DNA of 64,000 nt from an uncultured Metabacillus sp. Lineage in GTDB: Bacteria > Bacillota > Bacilli > Bacillales > Bacillaceae. Below the pieces are notes generated by a model that had not been told where the DNA came from, did not search any database, and worked only from the letters and a program-made list of their open reading frames with translations. Below, one piece after another: positions 39,944 to 47,326 of the stretch. The DNA lies in NCBI RefSeq assembly GCF_947503125.1, contig NZ_CANNCR010000002.1, forward strand, positions 124,001 through 188,000, in the 5' to 3' direction. The stretch's first letter is position 1. Each line of letters starts with the position of its first letter. Both the position numbers and the translations under genes were made by a program.

Positions 39944-39972
39944 TTTTCAAAATGCTCAATATATAGTACACT
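39944..39972 (+). promoter_or_regulatory. promoter of the comX/comP-like operon
   Basis: TTTTCA and TACACT are 17 bp apart; a TATAAT at 39976 is an alternative -10. The stretch CAATATATAGTACACT (39957-39972) is identical to that before aimR. The poor -35 fits an activator-dependent promoter. Confidence 0.6.
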
Positions 39973-40011
39973 GATTATAATGCCATATATTACAAAGAGA
40001 GGAAGATCACT

Positions 40012-40191
40012 TTGCGTATAGGTAGTATCATTGCACATTTAATTAATAAAGACAACGAGGAAGAAAAAAATGCAGTCTTAACAAGCAAAGCAAGTTTGTT
40101 AAATGTAGATGAAATTGAATTAATGTCTATAAAACAAGTATTAATGTTTGATGATAAATCATATATGGAGGATACAGAAGATGAAAGTTGA
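40012..40191 (+). CDS. possible ComX-like paralogue without tryptophan, TTG start
   Basis: The 59-aa ORF starts with TTG, 9 bases after AGAGG, and overlaps the comX-like gene by 11 bases. Its body (NAVLTSKASLLNVDEIELMS then IKQVLMFDDKSY) can be lined up with the next product (GKASPAERLSTKELLEVIK, then TIVSDKSS), suggesting a diverged duplicate. It ends DTEDES and has no Trp, so it cannot be an isoprenylated pheromone. It might be a decoy, a helper or an unrelated small protein. Confidence 0.6.
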   Translation: MRIGSIIAHLINKDNEEEKNAVLTSKASLLNVDEIELMSIKQVLMFDDKSYMEDTEDES

Positions 40192-40351
40192 GAAATTAAT
40201 TAATTACTTACAAAATAACCCACAAGAAGCCCTTGCAATTGTTGAAGGTAAAGCATCTCCAGCCGAACGACTTAGCACCAAAGAACTCTTAGAAGTAATT
40301 AAAACTATTGTATCAGATAAATCATCAAACTTGATGAAGTATTGGGGTTAA
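40181..40351 (+). CDS. comX: ComX-like pheromone precursor
   Basis: The 56-aa product follows TATGGAGG. It resembles ComX: an N-terminal VEKLINYLQNNPQEAL (ComX of B. subtilis 168 starts QDLINYFLNYPEAL), a helical middle, and a C-terminal tail LMKYWG with a single Trp next to the end. In ComX the Trp is isoprenylated by ComQ and the last 5-10 residues are released as pheromone. The gene lies 8 bases before a ComP-like kinase. No ComQ-like gene exists in the window, so modification must come from the host or be absent. Confidence 0.82.
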   Translation: MKVEKLINYLQNNPQEALAIVEGKASPAERLSTKELLEVIKTIVSDKSSNLMKYWG

Positions 40352-40359
40352 TATATAAA

Positions 40360-42642
40360 ATGAAGAAATGGTTCAATCTTTTTACAGTGTTGATAGCGAT
40401 AAGTGTCGCTCTAACACTGTATTTTTCTTATATTGTATTAAAGTATGATTATATTGGCGCTATGGTAGAAATCAAGGGGGATAAGGTTTATATTGCTGAT
40501 GTCGAACCTTTAACATGGGCAGATAAGAATTTAGAAATTGGAGACAGGGTATTATTAGTCAATGGCGAAAATCCTTTAAAATTTAAACCCATAAAAGAAT
40601 GGAATATGTTAGAACAAGCCAAGGTTGTTACTATTGAAAAAAGCAACGGAGAGTTAAAAAATCTTTCAGTAGAAGCAAATTTCGATAGTCAAATTGTGTT
40701 TATGTGGATCATACCATTGATAGTTATAGTGATAAGTATTTATTGTAGCTATTTAATATATAAAAGTTACAAGCGCTCTGAAAATACAAGAGAATCGGCC
40801 TTAATGCTAATTGTATTCTTATTCACCTTTTCTCTTGCGTACATGTGTGGAGGAGCATCTGCAAGAGGAGACAACTTTTCAAGAACTATTGTAGTGCTCT
40901 TATTAATTGCAACACCAGGTACCTATCTTCATTTTATGTACACTTATTATAAAGAATTGAATTTAGTTTGGTTTAGTAAAAAATGGATATGGATTTCATA
41001 TTTGATAATTCTAACAAACAGCATACTTGTGGAATTCGATCAAATATTTTTTGTTAACGGTACATTAACCAAAACTATAAACCTAGCAAGCTTTTTAGTA
41101 ATATTTATTATGGTTGCCTCCTTAATTGGAATTGGTTTAAAAAAGATAACATATAAGACACAAAAATATTTAATCCGAATATTAGTTATTTCTAATGCAT
41201 TTGCATTTTTACCGTTTTTACTTTTATACGTCTTACCTTATGTCTTATTTAAGGTGACAATTATTAGTCCAGTTTTTTTAACTGGATTTTTAATGATCAT
41301 CCCATTTTCATTAGTTTATCAATTCTTAGCCACAAAAATATATGATATTGAATTTATTGTCGGCAGGATAAAATATTACAGCCTAATCATTACCGTTCCA
41401 TCCGTTGTAACTGTATTAATGGTAATTAATATTAAATCAGAAAATGTAACAGTATTCTCAATTAGAACATTTATAATTATTTTCCTATTAATGTTTGCCA
41501 CCCTATACCTTAAGGAAGTTTTTGATTTCAAGTTTAAGCTGAATAGATTTTCTGAGAAATTAAACTATCAAGATAGATTAACAGTATACACACAAAAAAT
41601 AAGGATTGCTAAAAATATATATGAGGTATCCAGCATCTTAAAACAAACAATAGTAGATGTCATGTTGATAAATGAGGCTTATTTACTTGAGATTGATAAA
41701 GATGGTCGTCTAGCTGATTCATTGAGCCACAAGAGATGGTTATTTGATAAGTATTTGGATAATATAAATTCCTTAAGGGATGAAATAGGTAGAATAGAAG
41801 AAATAGATAAAGGGTTTCTTTTAAATATTGGAGAAGCTGAGAATAAAACATATATTATTTTAGCATTATCGGATATAAATACTCCAATATTAACTATAGA
41901 TGAAAAGCAGTGGTTAAACAATTTGGCATACTATACAAATGTAACACTAGAAAACTTTGTAAAAATTGAGCATCTAATGGAGAACCTAGAGGAATTAGAA
42001 AATAATCCAACATGGTTAAACAAGATTGTATTTAACTTAGAGGAAAAGCAACGCTCTGAATTAGCAAAGGATTTACATGACTCTGTGTTACAGGATTTGA
42101 TAAATACAAAAAGGAAAACCGAAGTTTTGTATTCCAAATATAAAAACATGGACGAAGAAGATATTGAGAAAGAGTTTCATGACCTAATAGACGGCATGAG
42201 TAAATCAATTGAGATTACTAGGAAAACCTGTCATGAATTGAGACCACAATTCTTATATGACTTAGGATTGGATAATGCCTTAAAGAAACTTGTTAATCAG
42301 CATCAAAATAACAGATATAGAATAACAATTGCAACAAGTAATTTAGATCAGTCAATCTCAGAAGATGTACAATTAAACTTGTACCGAATTACTCAAGAGT
42401 TATTGAACAATGCAAAGAAACATTCAGAAGCAAAAAATGTCAGATTAATTGTGGTAAAAACTAAAGATAAAATTGTGCTACATTATGAAGATGATGGACT
42501 TGGTGAAGATTTAGACTTTGTTCTAAACAAAGAGGGTAGTATGGGACTGTCCGGTATAAGAGAGCGTGTAAGAGTGCTCGATGGAACAATTGACATACAG
42601 ACTGAACCAGGTCAAGGATTTAAGGTTGTAATTGAGGTATAA
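40360..42642 (+). CDS. comP: ComP-like membrane sensor histidine kinase
   Basis: The 760-aa protein (B. subtilis ComP is about 770) has a first helix at residues 7-28, an extracytoplasmic PDZ-like loop at about 30-110 (IGDRVLLVNGENP), then roughly nine more helices to about residue 385. The cytoplasmic part has a HisKA_3 phosphorylation site LAKDLHDSVLQ (His573), N-box ELLNNAKKH, and G-boxes DDGLGED and GLSGIRERV. ComP senses ComX and phosphorylates ComA. No response regulator is encoded nearby, so the probable partner is host ComA. Confidence 0.92.
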   Translation: MKKWFNLFTVLIAISVALTLYFSYIVLKYDYIGAMVEIKGDKVYIADVEPLTWADKNLEIGDRVLLVNGENPLKFKPIKEWNMLEQAKVVTIEKSNGELKNLSVEANFDSQIVFMWIIPLIVIVISIYCSYLIYKSYKRSENTRESALMLIVFLFTFSLAYMCGGASARGDNFSRTIVVLLLIATPGTYLHFMYTYYKELNLVWFSKKWIWISYLIILTNSILVEFDQIFFVNGTLTKTINLASFLVIFIMVASLIGIGLKKITYKTQKYLIRILVISNAFAFLPFLLLYVLPYVLFKVTIISPVFLTGFLMIIPFSLVYQFLATKIYDIEFIVGRIKYYSLIITVPSVVTVLMVINIKSENVTVFSIRTFIIIFLLMFATLYLKEVFDFKFKLNRFSEKLNYQDRLTVYTQKIRIAKNIYEVSSILKQTIVDVMLINEAYLLEIDKDGRLADSLSHKRWLFDKYLDNINSLRDEIGRIEEIDKGFLLNIGEAENKTYIILALSDINTPILTIDEKQWLNNLAYYTNVTLENFVKIEHLMENLEELENNPTWLNKIVFNLEEKQRSELAKDLHDSVLQDLINTKRKTEVLYSKYKNMDEEDIEKEFHDLIDGMSKSIEITRKTCHELRPQFLYDLGLDNALKKLVNQHQNNRYRITIATSNLDQSISEDVQLNLYRITQELLNNAKKHSEAKNVRLIVVKTKDKIVLHYEDDGLGEDLDFVLNKEGSMGLSGIRERVRVLDGTIDIQTEPGQGFKVVIEV

Positions 42643-42671
42643 GAGCTGCTAAATGTAGCTCTTATTTTTTT
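42641..42671 (+). terminator. terminator of the comX/comP-like operon
   Basis: AAGAGCT and AGCTCTT are perfect arms, then ATTTTTTT. The stem begins inside the comP-like stop codon. Confidence 0.9.
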
Positions 42672-42692
42672 AGAAATAATTAGAAAAAAGTA

Positions 42693-42721
42693 TTTACATA
42701 AGTAAATTAATCGTGTAATAT
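42693..42721 (+). promoter_or_regulatory. promoter with the dispersed motif in its spacer
   Basis: TTTACA and TAATAT are 17 bp apart; the spacer is TAAGTAAATTAATCGTG. It drives the genes from 42771. Confidence 0.8.
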
Positions 42722-42770
42722 GTAGTTAAGGAATAGAAATAAGACGGAGAACAGAGAGGAGGGTTAGAAA

Positions 42771-43049
42771 TTGAGTACATTTACAGGGCATAGAAAGACA
42801 AATGATATTGATTTTGGTGATTATGTATTAATCGAACAATTAAGATATGGCGCACCTAATGAAATGTATATACACAAAGTTATTGGCGCTTTAGAATCTA
42901 ACACTTGGGTTGATGTACCAGTTAGATGGGATAAGGAAGAAAAAATACACAACAAGATGGAAAAAGTTATAAATGTCATTTGTTGTGGAGTGGATGAAAC
43001 GAAGGTTTTTAAAGTAAGACAAAAAGATTGCGTAAAGACTGAATTTTAA
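42771..43049 (+). CDS. hypothetical protein, 92 aa, TTG start
   Basis: GAGGAGGG precedes the TTG. The beta-rich product (DIDFGDYVLIEQLRYGAPNE) contains ICCGVDE near its end. Unknown. Confidence 0.7.
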   Translation: MSTFTGHRKTNDIDFGDYVLIEQLRYGAPNEMYIHKVIGALESNTWVDVPVRWDKEEKIHNKMEKVINVICCGVDETKVFKVRQKDCVKTEF

Positions 43050-43065
43050 AGAGAGGAGATAGAGT

Positions 43066-43248
43066 ATGAAATTTCCAATTGGTTTTAGTTTTGTTCATGG
43101 ATTCTTTACTTATGAAGTTATTAGCTATGATGAAAAGGCAGAAAGACCATATACAGTTAGATTTGGATTCTCAAAAGATGATAACGAATGCGATGAAATT
43201 GAAATGACTGAAGGTGAATTAGAAGTATCTAGCAGCAGAGGAGTTTAA
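43066..43248 (+). CDS. hypothetical protein, 60 aa
   Basis: GAGAGGAG precedes the ATG. The product (FPIGFSFVHGFFTYEVISYD) is a small SH3-like beta protein typical of phage accessory genes. Unknown. Confidence 0.65.
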   Translation: MKFPIGFSFVHGFFTYEVISYDEKAERPYTVRFGFSKDDNECDEIEMTEGELEVSSSRGV

Positions 43249-43300
43249 ATGAAATCTAAGATTTATTCAAATAAATTATATGTAAATGGAGGGAAAATAT

Positions 43301-43870
43301 ATGGCAGCACTTGATGAAAATACAGGTGGAGTTCAGTTTGGTCAATTTGATAATGGAGAGGATTTACATAAGTCAATTAATAAATACATTAAAGCAAAAA
43401 CAGAAGATATCTTCATTGTCTGTATAGGCACAGATAGATCAACCGGAGATAGTTTAGCTCCTTTAATTGGTACGATGTTGACTGAAAAAGGATATAAGAA
43501 TGTGATTGGAACACTCGATGAGCCGGTTCATGCTCAAAATTTAGATGAAAGGCTAAAGGAAGTTCCAGAAGGGAAAATAGTTGTGGCAATTGATGCTGCC
43601 TTAGGAAGACTGCGAAACGTTGGGAATATAGGTTTTAATAAAGGAAGCCTTTCTCCAGGATTAGGGGTAGGAAAAGAACTAACACCTGTAGGAGACTACA
43701 ACATTCAAGGAACAGTTAATATAAGTGGATACAAGGAGTTTTTAGTACTACAATGCACAAGGTTAAGTTTAGTAATGAAAATGGCAAAAGAAATTACATA
43801 TGCATTAGAAAATGCTTTTCCTTTAGTTAGTTCCAAAGATAACAATAAGCCAGTTTATTCAATGAGATGA
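43301..43870 (+). CDS. yyaC: YyaC-like (DUF1256) protein
   Basis: The ATG at 43301 follows TGGAGGG. The 189-aa product carries the DUF1256 pattern: IFIVCIGTDRSTGDSLAPLI, a GTLDEPVHAQNL segment and VVAIDAALGR. YyaC is a sporulation protein related in fold to the spore protease Gpr; its substrate is not established. With the sspC-like gene this is the second spore-linked gene of the window, supporting a role of the element in sporulating lysogens. Confidence 0.88.
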   Translation: MAALDENTGGVQFGQFDNGEDLHKSINKYIKAKTEDIFIVCIGTDRSTGDSLAPLIGTMLTEKGYKNVIGTLDEPVHAQNLDERLKEVPEGKIVVAIDAALGRLRNVGNIGFNKGSLSPGLGVGKELTPVGDYNIQGTVNISGYKEFLVLQCTRLSLVMKMAKEITYALENAFPLVSSKDNNKPVYSMR

Positions 43871-43905
43871 GATGAGAGCAAATATTCCTATATAACAATA
43901 TTAAT

Positions 43906-43927
43906 CGAACGTATTTTCGTGTATAAT
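43906..43927 (+). promoter_or_regulatory. LexA-like (SOS) box in the yolD promoter
   Basis: CGAACGTATTTTCG (43906-43919) differs from the Bacillus SOS palindrome CGAAC-N4-GTTCG by one base and sits 2 bases before TATAAT (43922-43927). DNA damage should relieve repression of the gene at 43951. Confidence 0.75.
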
Positions 43928-43950
43928 AGTCATAAGGAAGGTGATTTCTT

Positions 43951-44280
43951 GTGATTAATGATCGAGGAACAATGAAATGGACAGCATTTATTATGCCTGA
44001 GCATAAACAATCAGTGAAGAAATATTTTAATGATGATTTAAAAATTGAAAAACCAGAATTAGATGAGCAGCAGATTGAAGAAATAAATCTAAAGATTGCG
44101 GATGCAATGGAATTTAATCAAGAGTTAGTTTTCTATTACTACAGATCCGGTGAAATTAGATTTATCATTGGTCGAGTGCACCATGTTGATACTTTGAAGA
44201 GAGAATTTAGGATTATGGATGAGCACCAATATGTAAATATTATTAAGTATGATGATTTAGTGGATGTGAAGAATAAATAA
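43951..44280 (+). CDS. yolD: YolD-like protein
   Basis: The 109-aa product starts with GTG after GGAAGGTGA. It shows the YolD family pattern: RGTMKWTAFIMPEH near the start, a Glu-rich helix (DEQQIEEINLKIADAMEFNQ), then a beta domain ending with an FRIMDEHQYVNIIKYDDL segment. YolD-type genes are usually SOS-induced and paired with Y-family DNA polymerases such as UvrX. No polymerase follows here. The LexA-like box upstream agrees with the family. Confidence 0.88.
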   Translation: MINDRGTMKWTAFIMPEHKQSVKKYFNDDLKIEKPELDEQQIEEINLKIADAMEFNQELVFYYYRSGEIRFIIGRVHHVDTLKREFRIMDEHQYVNIIKYDDLVDVKNK

Positions 44281-44299
44281 ACCTACAATAGAGTAGGTT
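44280..44299 (+). repeat. 7-bp hairpin after yolD
   Basis: AACCTAC and GTAGGTT flank a 6-base loop. The right arm overlaps the -35 box of the next promoter, so it may be a dual element rather than a terminator. Confidence 0.45.
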
Positions 44300-44326
44300 G
44301 GTAAAGATAAATTAAACTTATATAAT
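44298..44326 (+). promoter_or_regulatory. promoter with the dispersed motif in its spacer
   Basis: TTGGTA and TATAAT are 17 bp apart; the spacer is AAGATAAATTAAACTTA. It drives the GH15-like gene. Confidence 0.8.
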
Positions 44327-44342
44327 GAAGGGGATGGGAGAA

Positions 44343-45428
44343 ATGAATAAGCTAAATAGACAATATGAAATTATAAAAAGTTTAGAAACTGAAAATGGAG
44401 CTTTCTATGCTAGTGCTTCCTCTGACTACAGCAAGGTGTGGCTCCGTGACTCAATGTATATTGCCTTAGCTTACATAGATAAAACATGTAACACTTTTGA
44501 AAGAGCTATTCAGGCACATCTAGATTACTTTAGGCAGTATGAATGGAAGCTAGATATACATTTAAAACAAAAGCCACATGCATGGTTCGAATTTATGCAT
44601 ATTAGATATTCTGCTCATGATATGAAAGAGATTGAAGATCAGGAGTGGGCGCATGTGCAGCTAGATGCTTATTCATCATTCCTATGGGCAATAGGTATGG
44701 GTGTTAAAAAAGGTAAGAAGATGTTACGAGATGAGAAGGATAAAGAAATTATCCAAAAGTTAGTTTGGTATCTGAATACATTAGAGTACTGGAGATTAGA
44801 GGAAAGTGGAGCATGGGAAGAACAAAGGGAACTGCGTCTAAGTTCATTAGGAGCTTGCGTAGCAGCACTAGAAATTATATCTGATATAGTTTTCGTTCCT
44901 GCTGAATTAATAGCAAGAGGGTTTGAAGCGTTATATTCACTTTTTCCGAATGAAACACCCACTAGAAAAGTGGATTTATTCCAATTGACACTTATATATC
45001 CTTATAACATCCTTCCTCGGCCTATGGCGCAGCTTATTATACATAATGTAGAGAAGGAACTACTTAAGGACAAAGCAGTACTTAGATATTGTGGAGACAG
45101 TTACTTTAGCACATTGGAAAAAGAACACGGCAGGAATCATCCGAAAGAATTCTTCTATGGCAGCGAGGCTCAATGGGTATTCGGCTTAAGTTTTTTAGCA
45201 CTCTCGCATATGACGATGGGAAATTTAGAAAAAGGTAAATATTACATAGAGCGAACTGAGAAATTAATTTTAGATGATGGTAATATTCCAGAGTTATATT
45301 TTGCTGGCGACTATAGAGATGAATATGGTAATAACTACAATGAAAATAATCCACTTTGCTGGTCGGTCTCGATGCACATTCAAGCCGTAGAAATGTATGA
45401 GAAATTAAATAAAAAACAATTGACATAA
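44343..45428 (+). CDS. GH15-like (glucoamylase-fold) protein
   Basis: The ATG at 44343 follows GGGGATGGGAG. The 361-aa protein has the (alpha/alpha)6-barrel marks of glycoside hydrolase family 15: YSKVWLRDSMYIALAYI near residue 30, WAHVQLDAYSSFLWAIG, ESGAWEEQRELRLSSLGACV around the catalytic Glu position, and PLCWSVSMHIQAV near the end. It is shorter than full glucoamylases and has no signal peptide, so it would act inside the cell. Carbohydrate enzymes of this type are unusual in a phage control region; it may use host glycans or storage sugars. Confidence 0.8.
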   Translation: MNKLNRQYEIIKSLETENGAFYASASSDYSKVWLRDSMYIALAYIDKTCNTFERAIQAHLDYFRQYEWKLDIHLKQKPHAWFEFMHIRYSAHDMKEIEDQEWAHVQLDAYSSFLWAIGMGVKKGKKMLRDEKDKEIIQKLVWYLNTLEYWRLEESGAWEEQRELRLSSLGACVAALEIISDIVFVPAELIARGFEALYSLFPNETPTRKVDLFQLTLIYPYNILPRPMAQLIIHNVEKELLKDKAVLRYCGDSYFSTLEKEHGRNHPKEFFYGSEAQWVFGLSFLALSHMTMGNLEKGKYYIERTEKLILDDGNIPELYFAGDYRDEYGNNYNENNPLCWSVSMHIQAVEMYEKLNKKQLT

Positions 45429-45489
45429 GTGAATTATACATATTATACTTAGTTATATAAATAAATTAAACGTAAAAAGAGGTGATACA

Positions 45490-45660
45490 ATGAAAGAGGA
45501 AGATGTAGTTAGATACGCAATTAGAAAGAAAGCTTACTTTGACTTAGGATCACTGAACGAAGAGAATTTACTAAAGGCTGCAACTTACATCGATAGTTTA
45601 AAAGAAAAACAGAATTACGTTGAGAATTACATAGAAAAAGGTTTAAAGGTTGGAGAGTAA
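45490..45660 (+). CDS. small protein, 56 aa
   Basis: AAGAGGTGATAC precedes the ATG. The product is helical and charged. Its end carries the ribosome binding site of the next gene (GGTTGGAGAG). Confidence 0.65.
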   Translation: MKEEDVVRYAIRKKAYFDLGSLNEENLLKAATYIDSLKEKQNYVENYIEKGLKVGE

Positions 45661-45661
45661 C

Positions 45662-45841
45662 GTGTCACCAGAAGAAAAAATTATTAAAATAATGGACTCG
45701 TGTTTGAGAGCTTTAGAGAATATTAATCAAGGAAATAAAAAACTGGCTATAGGAGATCTTCACCATGCTATGCATAAATTAACTGCTGCGGAAAGTTTAC
45801 TGTGGGCTGAAATTGAAGAAGAGGAAAATAATACAAGTTAA
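45662..45841 (+). CDS. small helical protein, 59 aa, GTG start
   Basis: GGAG lies 8 bases before the GTG at 45662, favoured over a TTG at 45650 that precedes it. The helical product ends in EIEEEENNTS. Unknown. Confidence 0.6.
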   Translation: MSPEEKIIKIMDSCLRALENINQGNKKLAIGDLHHAMHKLTAAESLLWAEIEEEENNTS

Positions 45842-45875
45842 TTAATCACTAAATTAAGCAAAAGGGTGTTGATTA

Positions 45876-46070
45876 ATGAAGACATTTAAAACTATAGGGT
45901 GCTGGTTGTTAGTCAACACTACAATCTTGCTATACACCGGATTCTTTGCTGCACTTGTATGGGTATTGTTCAACAAAGGTGATTATGAAGTGTCTGCAAT
46001 GTTTACGCTGATTTGGTTGGTTACAGTAGTAGGATTTATGATTGTTTATGAAAAGGAAAGAAAAAAGTAA
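45876..46070 (+). CDS. small membrane protein, 64 aa
   Basis: AAAGGGTGTTG precedes the ATG. Two helices (about residues 8-31 and 40-58) and a basic C-terminus (YEKERKK) fit a two-pass protein with the tail inside. Confidence 0.7.
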   Translation: MKTFKTIGCWLLVNTTILLYTGFFAALVWVLFNKGDYEVSAMFTLIWLVTVVGFMIVYEKERKK

Positions 46071-46112
46071 TGAGGAATTGACGTAAATTGCGAATTAAAA
46101 GGAGTGTAGAAA

Positions 46113-46406
46113 ATGGAAGAATTAAATAAGTTTCTTGAAGATTGGGATGATGGAGAAATTGTCCTTAGTGATATTCGTAATTTCAAGGATGAAAATGATT
46201 TCTTAGAACAAGCAGAAAAATATGTAAAAGAAACAAGAGGTTACAAAGTGCCTTTATTTAAACCTCTTTTAATGGAAATTGTATATAACGGTGATGTATA
46301 CGATGAGTGTTGGCAAAGTAAATCATACGCTCAAAAAACTGGATTTAAAGGTGAAGTAATTACCGTTTATAAATCAACCTTAGATTATGACAATGCAGAA
46401 GGTTGA
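46113..46406 (+). CDS. hypothetical protein, 97 aa
   Basis: AAAAGGAGTG precedes the ATG. An acidic N-terminal half is followed by a mixed domain. No family recognised. Confidence 0.7.
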   Translation: MEELNKFLEDWDDGEIVLSDIRNFKDENDFLEQAEKYVKETRGYKVPLFKPLLMEIVYNGDVYDECWQSKSYAQKTGFKGEVITVYKSTLDYDNAEG

Positions 46407-46547
46407 TGCACAATCCGCATAAATAGTGCAACTATTTAAAAGTTATGTTTTATATAAATAAATTTAATGAAATGAGTTTATATTTTAGGATTTTACTAAT
46501 TCGTAATACTCTTATAGTCCGAAAAATTATTACAGGAGAGTGACATA

Positions 46548-47300
46548 TTGATTGAATTGAACAAAATTTATAATGAAGACTGTTTGATAGGAATGAAAAG
46601 AATTAAAGATAGATCGATTGATATGATTCTTTGCGATTTGCCTTACGGAGTTACAGCAAGGAATAAGTGGGATCAAATTATTCCCTTTGATGAGCTATGG
46701 GAACACTATAATAGAATTATAAAAGATGATGGAGCTATTGTATTGTTTGCGAATGGAATGTTTACTGCTGACTTAATGCAAAGTAACCGTAAAAATTGGA
46801 AATATAATTTAGTTTGGGGAAAGGTTTTGCCTAGTGGTCATCTCAATGCTAAAAAACAACCAATGAGAGAACATGAAGATATATGCGTGTTTTATAAAAA
46901 ACAACCGACTTACAATCCTCAAATGGTGAAAGGTAAGCCTAGTCATAGCGTTGGTAAAGCAGAAGGAATCAGTCAGGAAGATCATTCACGTAACACTAAT
47001 TACGGAGAATTTAAAAAGGTTCAAACAGAAGGCGACATGAAATATCCTAAATCAATTTTAACATTTCAAAAACCACATCCTTCAACTACAATTCATCCGA
47101 CTCAGAAACCCGTTGAATTATGTGAATGGTTAATAAAAACTTATACGAACGAAGGTGAGACCGTTTTAGATAATTGTGCCGGATCAGGGACTACTTTAAT
47201 TGCAGCATTAAACACGAATAGAAATTTTATAGGTTTTGAATTAGAAGAAGAATACTATAATGGTGCGTTAGAACGAATTGAAAATACATATAAAAAATAA
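46548..47300 (+). CDS. beta-class DNA methyltransferase, DLPYG type
   Basis: The gene starts with TTG after AGGAGAG. Catalytic motif DLPYG (about residues 30-34) comes before the SAM-binding motif NCAGSGTT (about residues 210-217), the order of beta-group amino-methyltransferases, which modify adenine-N6 or cytosine-N4. A target-recognition region lies between. The IHPTQKP motif is present. No restriction nuclease is adjacent, so the enzyme likely protects phage DNA. The second methyltransferase follows after 26 bases. Confidence 0.92.
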   Translation: MIELNKIYNEDCLIGMKRIKDRSIDMILCDLPYGVTARNKWDQIIPFDELWEHYNRIIKDDGAIVLFANGMFTADLMQSNRKNWKYNLVWGKVLPSGHLNAKKQPMREHEDICVFYKKQPTYNPQMVKGKPSHSVGKAEGISQEDHSRNTNYGEFKKVQTEGDMKYPKSILTFQKPHPSTTIHPTQKPVELCEWLIKTYTNEGETVLDNCAGSGTTLIAALNTNRNFIGFELEEEYYNGALERIENTYKK

Positions 47301-47326
47301 ATTAATACAGTAAAGGAGATGTTTAT

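Noticed and set aside
39843-42642. Complete comQXPA cluster
   Set aside because: No protein of the size or DDxxD pattern of ComQ and no LuxR-type response regulator occurs near the kinase; only ComX- and ComP-like genes are present.
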